Source: JBEVNX01 sp040507895 (lineage in GTDB: Bacteria; Desulfobacterota; Binatia; JACPRU01). From it: 26,881 bases of DNA. This document shows positions 16,523 to 24,543 of the stretch, piece by piece (the stretch's first letter is position 1; every line of letters begins with the position of its first letter). The stretch is taken from positions 1 to 26,881 of the forward strand of contig JBEVNX010000222.1 of assembly GCA_040507895.1 (NCBI GenBank), read 5' to 3'. Position numbers and translations under genes: made by a program. Under the pieces are notes generated by a model. The model was not told the origin of the DNA and did no database searches. It saw only the letters and a program-made list of their open reading frames with translations.

Positions 16523-17053
16523 TCAGCCGGCCAAGGAGCGCTCGAGCCGCTCGAGGCGCGTGCGCAAGCTGCCGTCGAAGACGCGTCCCGCCACTTCGAC
16601 GACGACCCCGCCGAGCAGCTCCGGATCCACGCCCACTTCAGCGATAACCTGCTTGCCCGTCCGCCGCTCGAAGACCTCGTTGATGCGTCGCTGGCTCTCG
16701 TCGGACAGGGGGCGCGCACTACGCACGCGCGCGCGGACCCTGCCGAGCGCGCGGTCCTCGAGCCGCTGGTACTCGCGGTCGATCGTGCCGAGCTCCCGCA
16801 GACGATTGTTGACCGCGAGCACGCCGAGAAAGTTCACGAGCAGCCGCGACAGGCCGAGCCGAGCCGAAATCTGAGAGGCCATAGCGCGGCGCGTACGGCG
16901 GTCGAGCGTGGCAAGCCCGACCAAACGCGCCAGCGCGGGGTCGTCGAAGGCGCGCGCCACACCCTTGAGCTCGCGTCCGACCGCCTCGAAGTCGCCGGCT
17001 TCCCGGCCGAGCTCGATCAACGCCTTCGCATAGCGCCGCCCGACCGCGCTCAT
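16523..17053 (-). CDS. atpH: ATP synthase delta subunit
   Basis: The 176-residue protein starts GRRYAKALIELGRE, the usual N-terminal helical bundle. It ends with the delta signature DPELLGGVVVEVAGRVFDGS followed by LRTRLERLERSL. It caps F1 and links alpha to the peripheral stalk formed by the two b-type chains. Its ATG overlaps the stop of the preceding atpF gene by four bases (ATGA), indicating translational coupling. Confidence 0.96.
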   Translation of the reverse strand: MSAVGRRYAKALIELGREAGDFEAVGRELKGVARAFDDPALARLVGLATLDRRTRRAMASQISARLGLSRLLVNFLGVLAVNNRLRELGTIDREYQRLEDRALGRVRARVRSARPLSDESQRRINEVFERRTGKQVIAEVGVDPELLGGVVVEVAGRVFDGSLRTRLERLERSLAG

Positions 17054-17625
17054 CGCATCTCTCCGCTCTCGACGGCGGCTACGAACTCGCGCGAGAATCG
17101 CTCCTCGTCGTCGCGCGTCAGTTGCTCTTGCAGCTTGGCGACGACCTCGGCGATCACCCGAGCGGCGACTTCTTCTCGGATGAGCCGTGCCGCTCGATTG
17201 CCTTCCTGCTCGGCGAGGAGTCGCGCGTCGTCACGAATCCTTTCCGCCCCACGGCGAGCGGCCTCCAGTAGATGCTCCCGCTCGCGCTCGGCCTCGGCGC
17301 GAATCTCGCGCACCAAGCGGTCTGCCGTCTCGTTCAGCCCAGCACGGCGAGCTTCGATGTCCGCAAGCATGGCGGCCGCCGTACGGCGGACTTCGTCAGC
17401 CTCGGCGATCTCTTTCTCGACGAGCCTGCGGCGCTCGGAGAGCGCGCCCACGATCAGCGGCCAGGCGAAGTACCAGAACAGCCCGGCAAAGGTCGCAAAG
17501 TTGAGGATCGGCAGCACGAGACTGCCGAGCGACGGCGCGGTGTGAGCCGCATGCTCCTCGGCGGCGATTGCTACGGCAGGTAGAGCAGCAGCGAGAAGCA
17601 GCTTGGCCCGGGTGACTCGATTCAT
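17050..17625 (-). CDS. atpF: ATP synthase subunit b
   Basis: This 191-residue chain has two N-terminal hydrophobic parts. The first (LLLAAALPAVAIAA) resembles a cleavable signal; the second (LVLPILNFATFAGLFWYFAWP, about 36-56) is the membrane anchor. The rest is a long charged coiled coil (about 62-185) that forms the peripheral stalk. It overlaps the preceding b-type gene and the following atpH by four bases each, so the three are coupled. The signal-like leader ahead of the anchor occurs in deltaproteobacterial b subunits. Confidence 0.93.
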   Translation of the reverse strand: MNRVTRAKLLLAAALPAVAIAAEEHAAHTAPSLGSLVLPILNFATFAGLFWYFAWPLIVGALSERRRLVEKEIAEADEVRRTAAAMLADIEARRAGLNETADRLVREIRAEAEREREHLLEAARRGAERIRDDARLLAEQEGNRAARLIREEVAARVIAEVVAKLQEQLTRDDEERFSREFVAAVESGEMR

Positions 17626-18047
17626 GAAGGGCGTTTGAGGATGTTGCGAAGGATCTCTTCGACGAGCTTCGACGTGTCGCCCCCGAGCGCGGCCCGCGTC
17701 GCTTCCGCCTCGGCGGCGATCCGCTGACGCGCTTCCGCGAGCGAGAGCGCCGCCCCTTGGCGAGCGGATTCGAGCATCTGCCGCTCCTCGCCTTCCGCCC
17801 GCCGGCGGATGTCCTCTCCGGCGGCGGCCGCCTGGCGGCGCAGCTCGGCCATCTGAGCTTCGTATTCCGTCTGCAACCGAGCGGTCTCGTGGCGCAATTG
17901 AGTCGCTTGCTCCAGGGCGCCACGGGTGCGCTGGGTACGCGCGTCGAGGTTGGCGAGGAAGCGATCGAAAACCAGGTTCTTCAGGGCGAAGTACAGAACG
18001 ATAAACAGCAGGACTTGGTAAGCAATCTGCGGGGCGGTGAACTCCAT
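17622..18047 (-). CDS. atpF: ATP synthase subunit b-prime type
   Basis: This 141-residue chain begins MEFTAPQIAYQVLLFIVLYFAL, a single membrane anchor without a leader, and continues as a coiled coil rich in Arg, Glu and Gln. It is shorter than the next gene's product and is the likely b-prime partner, so the stalk is probably a b/b-prime heterodimer. It is the first gene of the atp block, 111 bases after the bactofilin gene. Two adjacent b-type genes are typical of several deltaproteobacteria and of photosynthetic bacteria. Confidence 0.93.
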   Translation of the reverse strand: MEFTAPQIAYQVLLFIVLYFALKNLVFDRFLANLDARTQRTRGALEQATQLRHETARLQTEYEAQMAELRRQAAAAGEDIRRRAEGEERQMLESARQGAALSLAEARQRIAAEAEATRAALGGDTSKLVEEILRNILKRPS

Positions 18048-18080
18048 GGAACGGTCGATTCGGCTCCGATCGGGGTCACA

Positions 18081-18134
18081 CCGCAGCTTCCGCCCGAGGG
18101 GGCGCCGACGATCGAAAGCTCGGAAGCGCTGCGG
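18081..18134. repeat. Imperfect inverted repeat between bactofilin and atp genes
   Basis: CCGCAGCTTCC (18081-18091) pairs with GGAAGCGCTGCGG (18122-18134), with a two-base bulge, around a 30-base loop. It fills the 111-base gap. No T run follows on the minus strand. It may be an RNA structure that separates expression of the bactofilin and ATP synthase genes. Confidence 0.35.
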
Positions 18135-18158
18135 GGTTCGGGTGCGAAGAGGCTGGCG

Positions 18159-18785
18159 CTACTTCGTCGCTTCGCCCGAAATGCGAGCGAGGACGCCGTT
18201 GCCTCCTTTCTCGTCCTTCGAAAGCGGTGAGACCCTCGGAGGCTCTGCGGACCGCGTCTCGGCGCCACTCGTCATCGAGCAGTGTCCTTCGAAGATCACA
18301 CCGTCGTGAATCACTAAACTCGGCGTCACGATGTTCCCGAACAATCGACCCGGGGCGCGGATCTCCACGCGCTTGCGCGCGTTGATGTCGCCAGTGACTT
18401 TGCCGCGTATGACCACCGTCGTACCGTTGATTTGCGCCGTGATCACCGCGCGTTCGCCGACGATGAGCGTATCTTGCGCGGAGATCTCACCCTCGACTTG
18501 TCCATCCACGCGCACGGTGCCCTCGAAGTTGAGCTTGCCGCTCACCCGGCTCCCCTTTCCGAGGTAGGCCTGGACTTCGCCGTCGGCGCCGTCCGCTCTC
18601 TCCTTTTCGGACACGGTCGGCTCCTTCCGTGCTGGGCCGCTTGCCACCTGGGGTAGCACCGCCTGGACCTGCCCGGGAGAAGCGGTCTTCGGCTCGAAAG
18701 CCGTTCGATTCTCCGGCCGATAGTCCTTCAGCGGGTCCTTGGCCGGCTCCTTCTGGTCCTTGTCGTCGCGGCCGAACAAGCCCAT
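18159..18785 (-). CDS. Bactofilin
   Basis: ATG at 18785 has an excellent ribosome binding site (AAGGAG, six-base spacing); longer frames upstream are shadow. The 208-residue product has a charged, disordered N-terminal region (1-70), then the bactofilin beta-helix (about 72-170), recognisable from YLGKGSRVSGKLNFEG, VDGQVEGEI, VIRGKVTGDI and APGRLFGNI, and a disordered tail. Bactofilins polymerise without nucleotide and act in cell shape, polar localisation and, in Myxococcus, chromosome positioning with ParAB. The position right after parB agrees with such a link. A possible promoter lies in the 74-base gap upstream. Confidence 0.92.
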   Translation of the reverse strand: MGLFGRDDKDQKEPAKDPLKDYRPENRTAFEPKTASPGQVQAVLPQVASGPARKEPTVSEKERADGADGEVQAYLGKGSRVSGKLNFEGTVRVDGQVEGEISAQDTLIVGERAVITAQINGTTVVIRGKVTGDINARKRVEIRAPGRLFGNIVTPSLVIHDGVIFEGHCSMTSGAETRSAEPPRVSPLSKDEKGGNGVLARISGEATK

Positions 18786-18824
18786 CGGCGTCTCCTTGAT
18801 TGGCGTTCTCGCGAAGCGGTCCCC

Positions 18825-18852
18825 ATTACCATCCCACCCCCGGGGTTGTCCA
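18825..18852 (-). promoter_or_regulatory. Possible promoter of the bactofilin gene
   Basis: On the minus strand TGGACA (18847-18852, five of six to the -35 consensus) and GGTAAT (18825-18830, four of six to the -10 consensus) are 16 bases apart, about 40 bases before the bactofilin ATG. The spacer contains CCCCGGGG. It could also serve the atp genes. Confidence 0.35.
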
Positions 18853-18859
18853 GGCGCGC

Positions 18860-19702
18860 TCACGGCCGGCGCAGTCGCTCGAGCAACCGCTCGAGCTCCG
18901 CGGGCGAGTAAAACTCGATGACGATGCGCCCACGCTGTCCGCGGGCGTGCAGGCGGACGCGGGTGCCGAGGCTGCGCATCAGTTGCTTCTCGACATCGGC
19001 TACGTGGAGGTCCCTTCCCGGCCGCTTTGAGGCGCGCGGCTGCTTGCGCCATCGAATGCGCGCTTCGAGCTGGCGGACGGAGAGACCGAGCCGAACGACG
19101 TCCCTTGCCAACGCCGTCTGCTCGATCGGCGACTCCAGCGCGAGCAGCGCACGCGCATGGCCGGCGGAGAGGCGTCCGCTGCGCATCGCGTCGCGCACGG
19201 CCTCCGGAAGCTGGAGCAGCCGGATGGTGTTGGCGACTGCCGGGCGGCTCTTGCCGACCCGGCGAGCTACGTCCTCTTGAGTCGCGCCGAATTCTTCCAT
19301 GAGCCGCACGTACGCGGCCGCCTCTTCGAGCGCGGAGAGATCCTCGCGCTGAAGGTTCTCGATCAGCGTAACCTCCAAGACTTCGCGGTCGTCCATGTCG
19401 CGCACGACCACAGGCACCGCCTGGAGTCCCGCCAAGCGCGCCGCGCGCAGCCTTCTCTCGCCTGCGACGAGCTCGAAGCTTCCGTGGCGTTGCCGCACCA
19501 CTAGCGGCTCCACGACTCCGTGCTCCCGGATCGACTCGGCCATCTCGCGCAGCTTCTCGTCATCGAAGTCGACACGGGGCTGCCACGGGTTGGGACCCAC
19601 TTGGTCGAGTGGCAGTGAGCGCTCGAGCGGCTTCGGGCTCGGCGCTTGGGGAATCAGCGCGCCGAAGCCGCGTCCGAGACCTGTTCGCTTCGTGCCGTCC
19701 AT
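18860..19702 (-). CDS. parB: Chromosome partitioning protein ParB
   Basis: The 280-residue protein has all ParB parts: N-terminal LGRGFGALI (the ParA-contact region), the CTP-binding box GERRLRAAR (81-89), ENLQRED (115-121), a helix-turn-helix (about 140-165, TQEDVARRVGKSRPAVANTI) and a C-terminal dimerisation domain ending RLLERLRRP. ParB loads at parS as a CTP-driven clamp, spreads on DNA and works with ParA in origin segregation. Its ATG overlaps the parA stop by one base (TGATG). Two parS sites lie within 3.5 kb upstream. Confidence 0.98.
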   Translation of the reverse strand: MDGTKRTGLGRGFGALIPQAPSPKPLERSLPLDQVGPNPWQPRVDFDDEKLREMAESIREHGVVEPLVVRQRHGSFELVAGERRLRAARLAGLQAVPVVVRDMDDREVLEVTLIENLQREDLSALEEAAAYVRLMEEFGATQEDVARRVGKSRPAVANTIRLLQLPEAVRDAMRSGRLSAGHARALLALESPIEQTALARDVVRLGLSVRQLEARIRWRKQPRASKRPGRDLHVADVEKQLMRSLGTRVRLHARGQRGRIVIEFYSPAELERLLERLRRP

Positions 19703-20490
19703 CAGCCCGCTCCGGGAGCTTGGCGGAGCCCCCTGCGCTCGAGGAGCTCGCGGGCGAGCTCGAGGTAGCTCTGCGCCCCGCGCGACCCGGGATCGTAGAG
19801 CAAGATTGGAAGACCGAAGCTCGGGCTCTCGCTCAACCGCACGTTGCGCGGGATCACGGTTCGATAGACCTTGTCACCGAAATGCTGGCGAGCCTGCTCG
19901 GCGACTTGGTGACAAATCGTGTTGCGCGTATCGAACATCGTCAGCAGTACACCCTCGAGCTGCAACGGCGGATTTAGAGACTCTCGAACCATCTCGACGG
20001 TCGCTACCAATGCGCTCACGCCCTCCATGGCGTAGTACTCACACTGCAGGGGAACGATAACCGCGTCGCACGCCGCGAGAGCGTTGACGGTCAAAAGCCC
20101 AAGGGAGGGCGGGCAATCTATAATTATAGAACGATATTTTGAATCTATTGTGGCAATCCTCTCGCGAAGAATAAGTTCGCGATTTTGCATATTTACCAAT
20201 TCGACCTCGGCTCCGATGAGATCGCGATTGGCAGGCAAAACCTCGAGGCCTGCCGCCTTCGTCTCAAGGATTGCCTCGCTTGGTGAAGAGGTGCCGGCCA
20301 GCACCGTGTAAGTCGAGTGCGCCACATCGGCTGGGATGATGCCGACCCCGCTCGTCGAGTTGCCCTGCGGATCGAGATCGAGCAACAGAACTGGTTCGCC
20401 TAGGCTACCGAGCGAGGCGGCAAGATTGATCGCGGTGGTCGTCTTTCCCACTCCCCCCTTTTGATTCGCCACTGCGATGACTCTTGCCAA
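19702..20490 (-). CDS. parA: Chromosome partitioning ATPase ParA
   Basis: TTG at 20490 gives MARVIAVANQ, the usual start of the family; a GTG 15 bases upstream would add a non-conserved WGWL. The 262-residue product has the deviant Walker A KGGVGKTT (11-18), LDLDPQGN, and DCPPSLGLLT. It is a chromosomal (Soj-type) ParA ATPase that pulls ParB-parS complexes across the nucleoid. The codons for about 30 residues before IIIDCPP are unusually A/T-rich for this genome, and a 14-bp palindrome sits there. It is translationally linked to parB downstream. Confidence 0.98.
   Translation of the reverse strand: MARVIAVANQKGGVGKTTTAINLAASLGSLGEPVLLLDLDPQGNSTSGVGIIPADVAHSTYTVLAGTSSPSEAILETKAAGLEVLPANRDLIGAEVELVNMQNRELILRERIATIDSKYRSIIIDCPPSLGLLTVNALAACDAVIVPLQCEYYAMEGVSALVATVEMVRESLNPPLQLEGVLLTMFDTRNTICHQVAEQARQHFGDKVYRTVIPRNVRLSESPSFGLPILLYDPGSRGAQSYLELARELLERRGLRQAPGAG
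20117..20130. repeat. 14-bp perfect palindrome inside parA
   Basis: TCTATAATTATAGA is self-complementary and contains TATAAT on both strands. It sits in an A/T-rich pocket (about 20113-20205) of a GC-rich gene, over the codons for SIIID. No matching -35 hexamer was found at the usual distance. Confidence 0.6.
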
Positions 20491-20537
20491 AAGCCACCCC
20501 CACACGAGCTTCCGGGGCTTAGCACAGGCCTGCCGAA

Positions 20538-20553
20538 AGTTTCACGTGAAACA
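20538..20553. promoter_or_regulatory. parS site between rsmG and parA
   Basis: AGTTTCACGTGAAACA matches the bacterial parS consensus TGTTTCACGTGAAACA at 15 of 16 bases. It ends one base before the rsmG stop codon and 48 bases ahead of the parA start, where bound ParB may also affect parAB transcription. Confidence 0.93.
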
Positions 20554-20554
20554 T

Positions 20555-21178
20555 TCAAGTTCGACGTCGGAGTACCAACACTTCGTGCCGCTCGCCTCGT
20601 GGCAGGGAATACCGGAGCCTTCCGAGCTCCTCAAAGCCGGGGGCGTGAACACCTCCCGCGTTTTGCTTTCGCATCAAGGCCAGGTCGCCGCGCTCGGTCA
20701 GCACCGGTCGGGCAAGCGCGGCGGCGACGTCCGATCGTAATGCGCGTACCGCTACTAGCTCCAGCCGCTCAGGCGGCTGCCAGGTTTCGGCTCGGCTCAG
20801 CCACACCCGAATATTGTCGAGCCCTATCGTTCGCGCCACTTCTCGTAGGAAAGCCACTCTCCGCTCGCGAGCCTCGACTAGGTGCACCATCGTTTCGGGT
20901 GCCGTGATGGCCATGAGGACTCCAGGAAAGCCCGCGCCGCTCCCGAAGTCCGCGGCGACCTTCGCGCCGCGCGCTAGCTTGGTCAGGGCAAGCGAGTCGA
21001 GCACGTGCCGATCGGTGATCTCGTCTGCAGAGCGCGCCGATACGAGATTGATGCGCGCAGACCAGCGAGCGAGTAGTGCGACGAACTCGTCGATGCGCCG
21101 AAGCTCCTCGGCGACGAGAGCGATGCCGAAGATCTCCGCGGCACGCCGCGGGAGGAGCTCCCGGGACACCCGCTCCAT
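20555..21178 (-). CDS. rsmG: 16S rRNA m7G527 methyltransferase
   Basis: The 207-residue product is the size of RsmG (GidB). It shows RINLVSARS, the family motif DRHVLDSL (56-63) and the S-adenosylmethionine loop ADFGSGAGFPG (76-86). It methylates N7 of G527 in 16S rRNA; loss gives low-level streptomycin resistance in other bacteria. The ATG lies six bases after the mnmG stop, the classic gidA-gidB pair. parS follows its stop. Confidence 0.97.
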   Translation of the reverse strand: MERVSRELLPRRAAEIFGIALVAEELRRIDEFVALLARWSARINLVSARSADEITDRHVLDSLALTKLARGAKVAADFGSGAGFPGVLMAITAPETMVHLVEARERRVAFLREVARTIGLDNIRVWLSRAETWQPPERLELVAVRALRSDVAAALARPVLTERGDLALMRKQNAGGVHAPGFEELGRLRYSLPRGERHEVLVLRRRT

Positions 21179-21184
21179 AAGGTA

Positions 21185-23059
21185 CTAGGTGAGGCCGCTT
21201 CGGCGCAGGTGGATCGCGAGAAGCGAAACCGCCGCTGGAGTGACGCCCGCGATCCGGCTCGCTTGTCCGAGCGAGCGGGGCCGTATCTTCCTCAGCTTCT
21301 CCCGCGCCTCGTTGGAGAGCCCCGCAATCCGCTCGTAGTCCAGGTTAGCCGGCAGCCCGACGTCTTCGATACCGACCGAGCGTTCGACGAGCTGGCGCTG
21401 CCGCGCGACGTAGCCGCCATATTTGATTTCGATCTCGACCTGGGCGGCCGCATCGGCGCTGGTGCTCGTGACGGGCTGACCCGAGGTCTCCAGAGTCCGA
21501 AGCTCGGCGTAGCTCACCTCCGGGCGCCGCAGCAAGGCTGCGAGTCGCAGCGGCTGGCGAATGGGCGCCGTGCCGATCCTAGCGAGCGCGGTCTCCACCG
21601 CTGGACTAGGCACGAGGGTCGTCTCCTCGAGCCGGCGGATCTCGTCTGCGATCCAACGTTCCTTCGCCTGTAAGCGGTCGCGGGCAGATTCGCGGACCAG
21701 GCCGACCCGATATCCGATCTCGCCGAGGCGCTGGTCTGCATTGTCCTCACGCAGCAGCAGGCGATGCTCGGCGCGAGAGGTGAACATGCGATAGGGTTCG
21801 CCGCCTACGCCCTTCGTGACCAAGTCGTCGACCAGAACTCCTACGTATGCTTGGTCGCGGCGCAACACGATTGGCGGGTCGCCCGCGACGAAGCGCGCAG
21901 CATTGATTCCGGCCATGATCCCTTGAGCCGCGGCCTCTTCGTAGCCGGTCGTACCGTTGATCTGACCCGCGAGGAACAGTCCTTCAAGGAGCTTGCTCCC
22001 CAGCGACGATTCGAGCAGCATCGGATCGCAGTAGTCGTATTCGATGGCATATCCCGGCCGCATGATATCGGCCCGCTCGAGTCCCGCGATCGATCGCACC
22101 ATGCGAATCTGGATGTCGAGCGGCAGGCTCGTCGAGAGCCCGTTTGGATAGATCTCGACGGTGTCGCATCCCTCGGGCTCCAGAAAAATCTGGTGGCGCT
22201 CCTTGGTTGCGAAGCGCATGACCTTGTCCTCGATCGATGGGCAATACCTCGGGCCACGACTCTCGATCGTTCCGTTGTAAAGCGGGGAGCGGTCGAGGCC
22301 CGAGCGGATGATCTCATGGGTCTCCGGATTCGTGTAGGTGAGATGGCAGCAGATCTGTGGCTGCCGAATGCCCGTCGACGCAAACGAAAAGAGCGGCGGC
22401 GGATCGTCCCCTGACTGCTCTTCGAGCCGGCTGAAATCGATCGTCCGCCTGTCGAGCCGTGGGCACGTTCCCGTCTTGAGACGTCCGACGCGAAAGCCCA
22501 GAGCGCCGAGCTGGTCGGAGAGATTCATCGCCGCGAAGTCACCGGCGCGCCCAGCCGAGTAGTGCTTGTCTCCTACGTGGATAAGCCCCTTCAGGAACGT
22601 ACCGGTGGTGAGAATGACAGCACGGGAAGAAAACACCTCACCGACCTGTGTCTCCACCCCGCGTACGCGGCCATCCTGAACGATCAGGCGTTCGACGCTA
22701 CCCTGCCGGCAAGCCAAGCCAGGCTCGTACTCCAGCACGCGCTTCATGCGTGTCCTGTAGAGCGCCTTGTCCGCTTGCGCCCGCGTGGCGCGGACCGCTG
22801 GCCCCTTCTTGGTGTTCAAGCGGCGAAACTGGATGCCTGTCTCGTCGATTGCACGTCCCATCTCTCCGCCAAGCGCATCGATCTCCCGAACCAGCTGACC
22901 CTTGCCGATGCCGCCGATCGCCGGATTGCACGACATCTGGCCGACGTGGTCCAGATTGAGTGTCAGCATGAGGGTTCGCCGTCCCATCCGTGCCGCGGCG
23001 AGCGCTGCCTCGATGCCGGCGTGTCCGGCGCCGACTACGATGACGTCGAATTCGGTCAT
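21185..23059 (-). CDS. mnmG: tRNA wobble uridine modification protein MnmG
   Basis: This 624-residue FAD protein has the dinucleotide-binding GAGHAGIEAA (10-19) and the signature CNPAIGGIGKG (44-54), then GTFLKGLIHVG and the second signature GQINGTTGYEEAAAQG. The C-terminal helical domain that contacts MnmE and tRNA is present (PRSLGQASRIAGVTPAAVSLL). With MnmE it makes the 5-carboxymethylaminomethyl group on U34 of tRNAs. The start is ATG with AGGAG 12 bases upstream. A perfect parS separates it from mnmE. Confidence 0.99.
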   Translation of the reverse strand: MTEFDVIVVGAGHAGIEAALAAARMGRRTLMLTLNLDHVGQMSCNPAIGGIGKGQLVREIDALGGEMGRAIDETGIQFRRLNTKKGPAVRATRAQADKALYRTRMKRVLEYEPGLACRQGSVERLIVQDGRVRGVETQVGEVFSSRAVILTTGTFLKGLIHVGDKHYSAGRAGDFAAMNLSDQLGALGFRVGRLKTGTCPRLDRRTIDFSRLEEQSGDDPPPLFSFASTGIRQPQICCHLTYTNPETHEIIRSGLDRSPLYNGTIESRGPRYCPSIEDKVMRFATKERHQIFLEPEGCDTVEIYPNGLSTSLPLDIQIRMVRSIAGLERADIMRPGYAIEYDYCDPMLLESSLGSKLLEGLFLAGQINGTTGYEEAAAQGIMAGINAARFVAGDPPIVLRRDQAYVGVLVDDLVTKGVGGEPYRMFTSRAEHRLLLREDNADQRLGEIGYRVGLVRESARDRLQAKERWIADEIRRLEETTLVPSPAVETALARIGTAPIRQPLRLAALLRRPEVSYAELRTLETSGQPVTSTSADAAAQVEIEIKYGGYVARQRQLVERSVGIEDVGLPANLDYERIAGLSNEAREKLRKIRPRSLGQASRIAGVTPAAVSLLAIHLRRSGLT

Positions 23060-23078
23060 AGCGATCGAACGCTCCTAT

Positions 23079-23094
23079 TGTTTCACGTGAAACA
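23079..23094. promoter_or_regulatory. parS site between mnmE and mnmG
   Basis: TGTTTCACGTGAAACA is identical to the consensus bacterial parS. It fills most of the 39-base gap between the mnmE stop and the mnmG start, and is 2,541 bases from the second site. Confidence 0.98.
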
Positions 23095-23098
23095 CAGT

Positions 23099-24460
23099 TC
23101 ACTTGCCGATGCAGAATTCGGAGAAGATGCGATCAAGCACATCCTCGGAGGAGGTCGTACCCACGATATTTCCGAGATGATCCAGCGCCGTCATGACGTC
23201 GACCGCGACCAAGTCTGCAGGGTGACCCGCGGATAGGGATCTCGCGGCGCTTCCTGCCGCTCTCGCCGCGAGCTCGAGCGCGCTTCGGTGACGCTCACGG
23301 AGGATCACGACTCCTTCATTGAACGCTGGACCGGAGAGCCCCGTAGCCACGATCTCGCGCTTCAGAGAATCGATTCCGCGGCCGTCTACCAGTGAGGCGC
23401 GGATTCTCGCGGAGAAATCGGCTTCGCCATTAAACACCAGTTCTTGTGTAAGATCAGCCTTGTTTATCAATAGGATGCGTGATTTCTGACGCGTTGCGTC
23501 TAAAACGGTCTGGTCTTCCGTGGCGAACGGGCGGGAGCTGTCGAGCATGACGATCACGAGATCCGCAGCCACGATCTGTGCTCGCGTCCGGTCGATTCCG
23601 AGGCGCTCGACCTCGCTGTCGACACCGCGAATGCCGGCGGTGTCCACAAGAACGACCGGAACCCCTTCGAGATCGAGTGTCTCTTCCAGAGTGTCGCGCG
23701 TCGTTCCCGGGATCGGCGTGACGATCGCCCTCTCTGTTTGGAGCAAATGATTCAACAAGCTCGACTTCCCGACGTTCGGCTTCCCGACGATCGCGACGCG
23801 GAGACCTTCGCGCAGAATCCGGCCGTGAGCGTGAGTAGCGGCGAGGTCGAGAAGCGCTCGCTCGACGCCGGCCGTGTCGGCGGCCAAGGCCGTGCGGTCG
23901 AGCTCGCCGACGTCGTCCTCGGAAAAATCTATCGCCACCTCGAGGTGCGCGCTGATGTCGATCAGCCTCTCCCGCATTCCGCTAACCCATTGCGAGAGCG
24001 CTCCTCCCAGCTGGTCCACCGCCACGCGCAGCGCGGCGTCAGTCGATGCGCCGACTACATCCGCCACTGATTCCGCCTGGGCGAGGTCGAGCTTGCCGTT
24101 TAGCAAAGCCCGCGCGGTGAACTCGCCCGGCCGCGCGGCGCGAGCGCCTGCATCCAGCACCGCTCCAAGGACTCGGCGCGCCACCAGAGCGCCGCCGTGA
24201 GAATGAAGCTCCAACACGTCCTCGCCGGTATAGCTGTGCGGCGCGCGCATGATCACCGCGAGACCTCGATCGAGATCTCGCCCCTCTGTATCGACGAAGC
24301 GGCCAAGGTAAAGGCGATGCGACCGCCATCTCTCTGGGGGTCGCTCGCGGAACACACGAGTGGCCACCTCGGACGCTCCCGGGCCACTCACTCGGATGAC
24401 GGCCACCGCACCGACTCCGGCTGCCGTAGCGATCGCGGCGATTGTGTCGCGCGGATACAC
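23099..24460 (-). CDS. mnmE: tRNA modification GTPase MnmE
   Basis: The 453-residue product has the three parts of MnmE: an N-terminal tetrahydrofolate-binding domain (DTIAAIATAAGVGAVAVIRV), a helical domain, and an inserted G domain with G1 GKPNVGKS (226-233), PGTTRD, DTAG (273-276) and NKAD (333-336). The C-terminus FCIGK carries the conserved Cys450. It partners MnmG in U34 modification. The GTG start has only a weak ribosome binding site. A short A/T-rich stretch covers the codons around NKAD. It lies 83 bases after jag. Confidence 0.99.
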   Translation of the reverse strand: MYPRDTIAAIATAAGVGAVAVIRVSGPGASEVATRVFRERPPERWRSHRLYLGRFVDTEGRDLDRGLAVIMRAPHSYTGEDVLELHSHGGALVARRVLGAVLDAGARAARPGEFTARALLNGKLDLAQAESVADVVGASTDAALRVAVDQLGGALSQWVSGMRERLIDISAHLEVAIDFSEDDVGELDRTALAADTAGVERALLDLAATHAHGRILREGLRVAIVGKPNVGKSSLLNHLLQTERAIVTPIPGTTRDTLEETLDLEGVPVVLVDTAGIRGVDSEVERLGIDRTRAQIVAADLVIVMLDSSRPFATEDQTVLDATRQKSRILLINKADLTQELVFNGEADFSARIRASLVDGRGIDSLKREIVATGLSGPAFNEGVVILRERHRSALELAARAAGSAARSLSAGHPADLVAVDVMTALDHLGNIVGTTSSEDVLDRIFSEFCIGK

Positions 24461-24543
24461 CGACCGCGGACGTTAGCGGATTCTTCGGGTTTCGGTAACT
24501 CCGCCGGGCCCGCGGACCTAGCCGAATCGTCCGGGTCGAACGA

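Noticed and set aside
22574..22584. DnaA-box-like CTTATCCACG inside mnmG
   Set aside because: It is a single near-match within a coding region, without a cluster or A/T-rich unwinding element.
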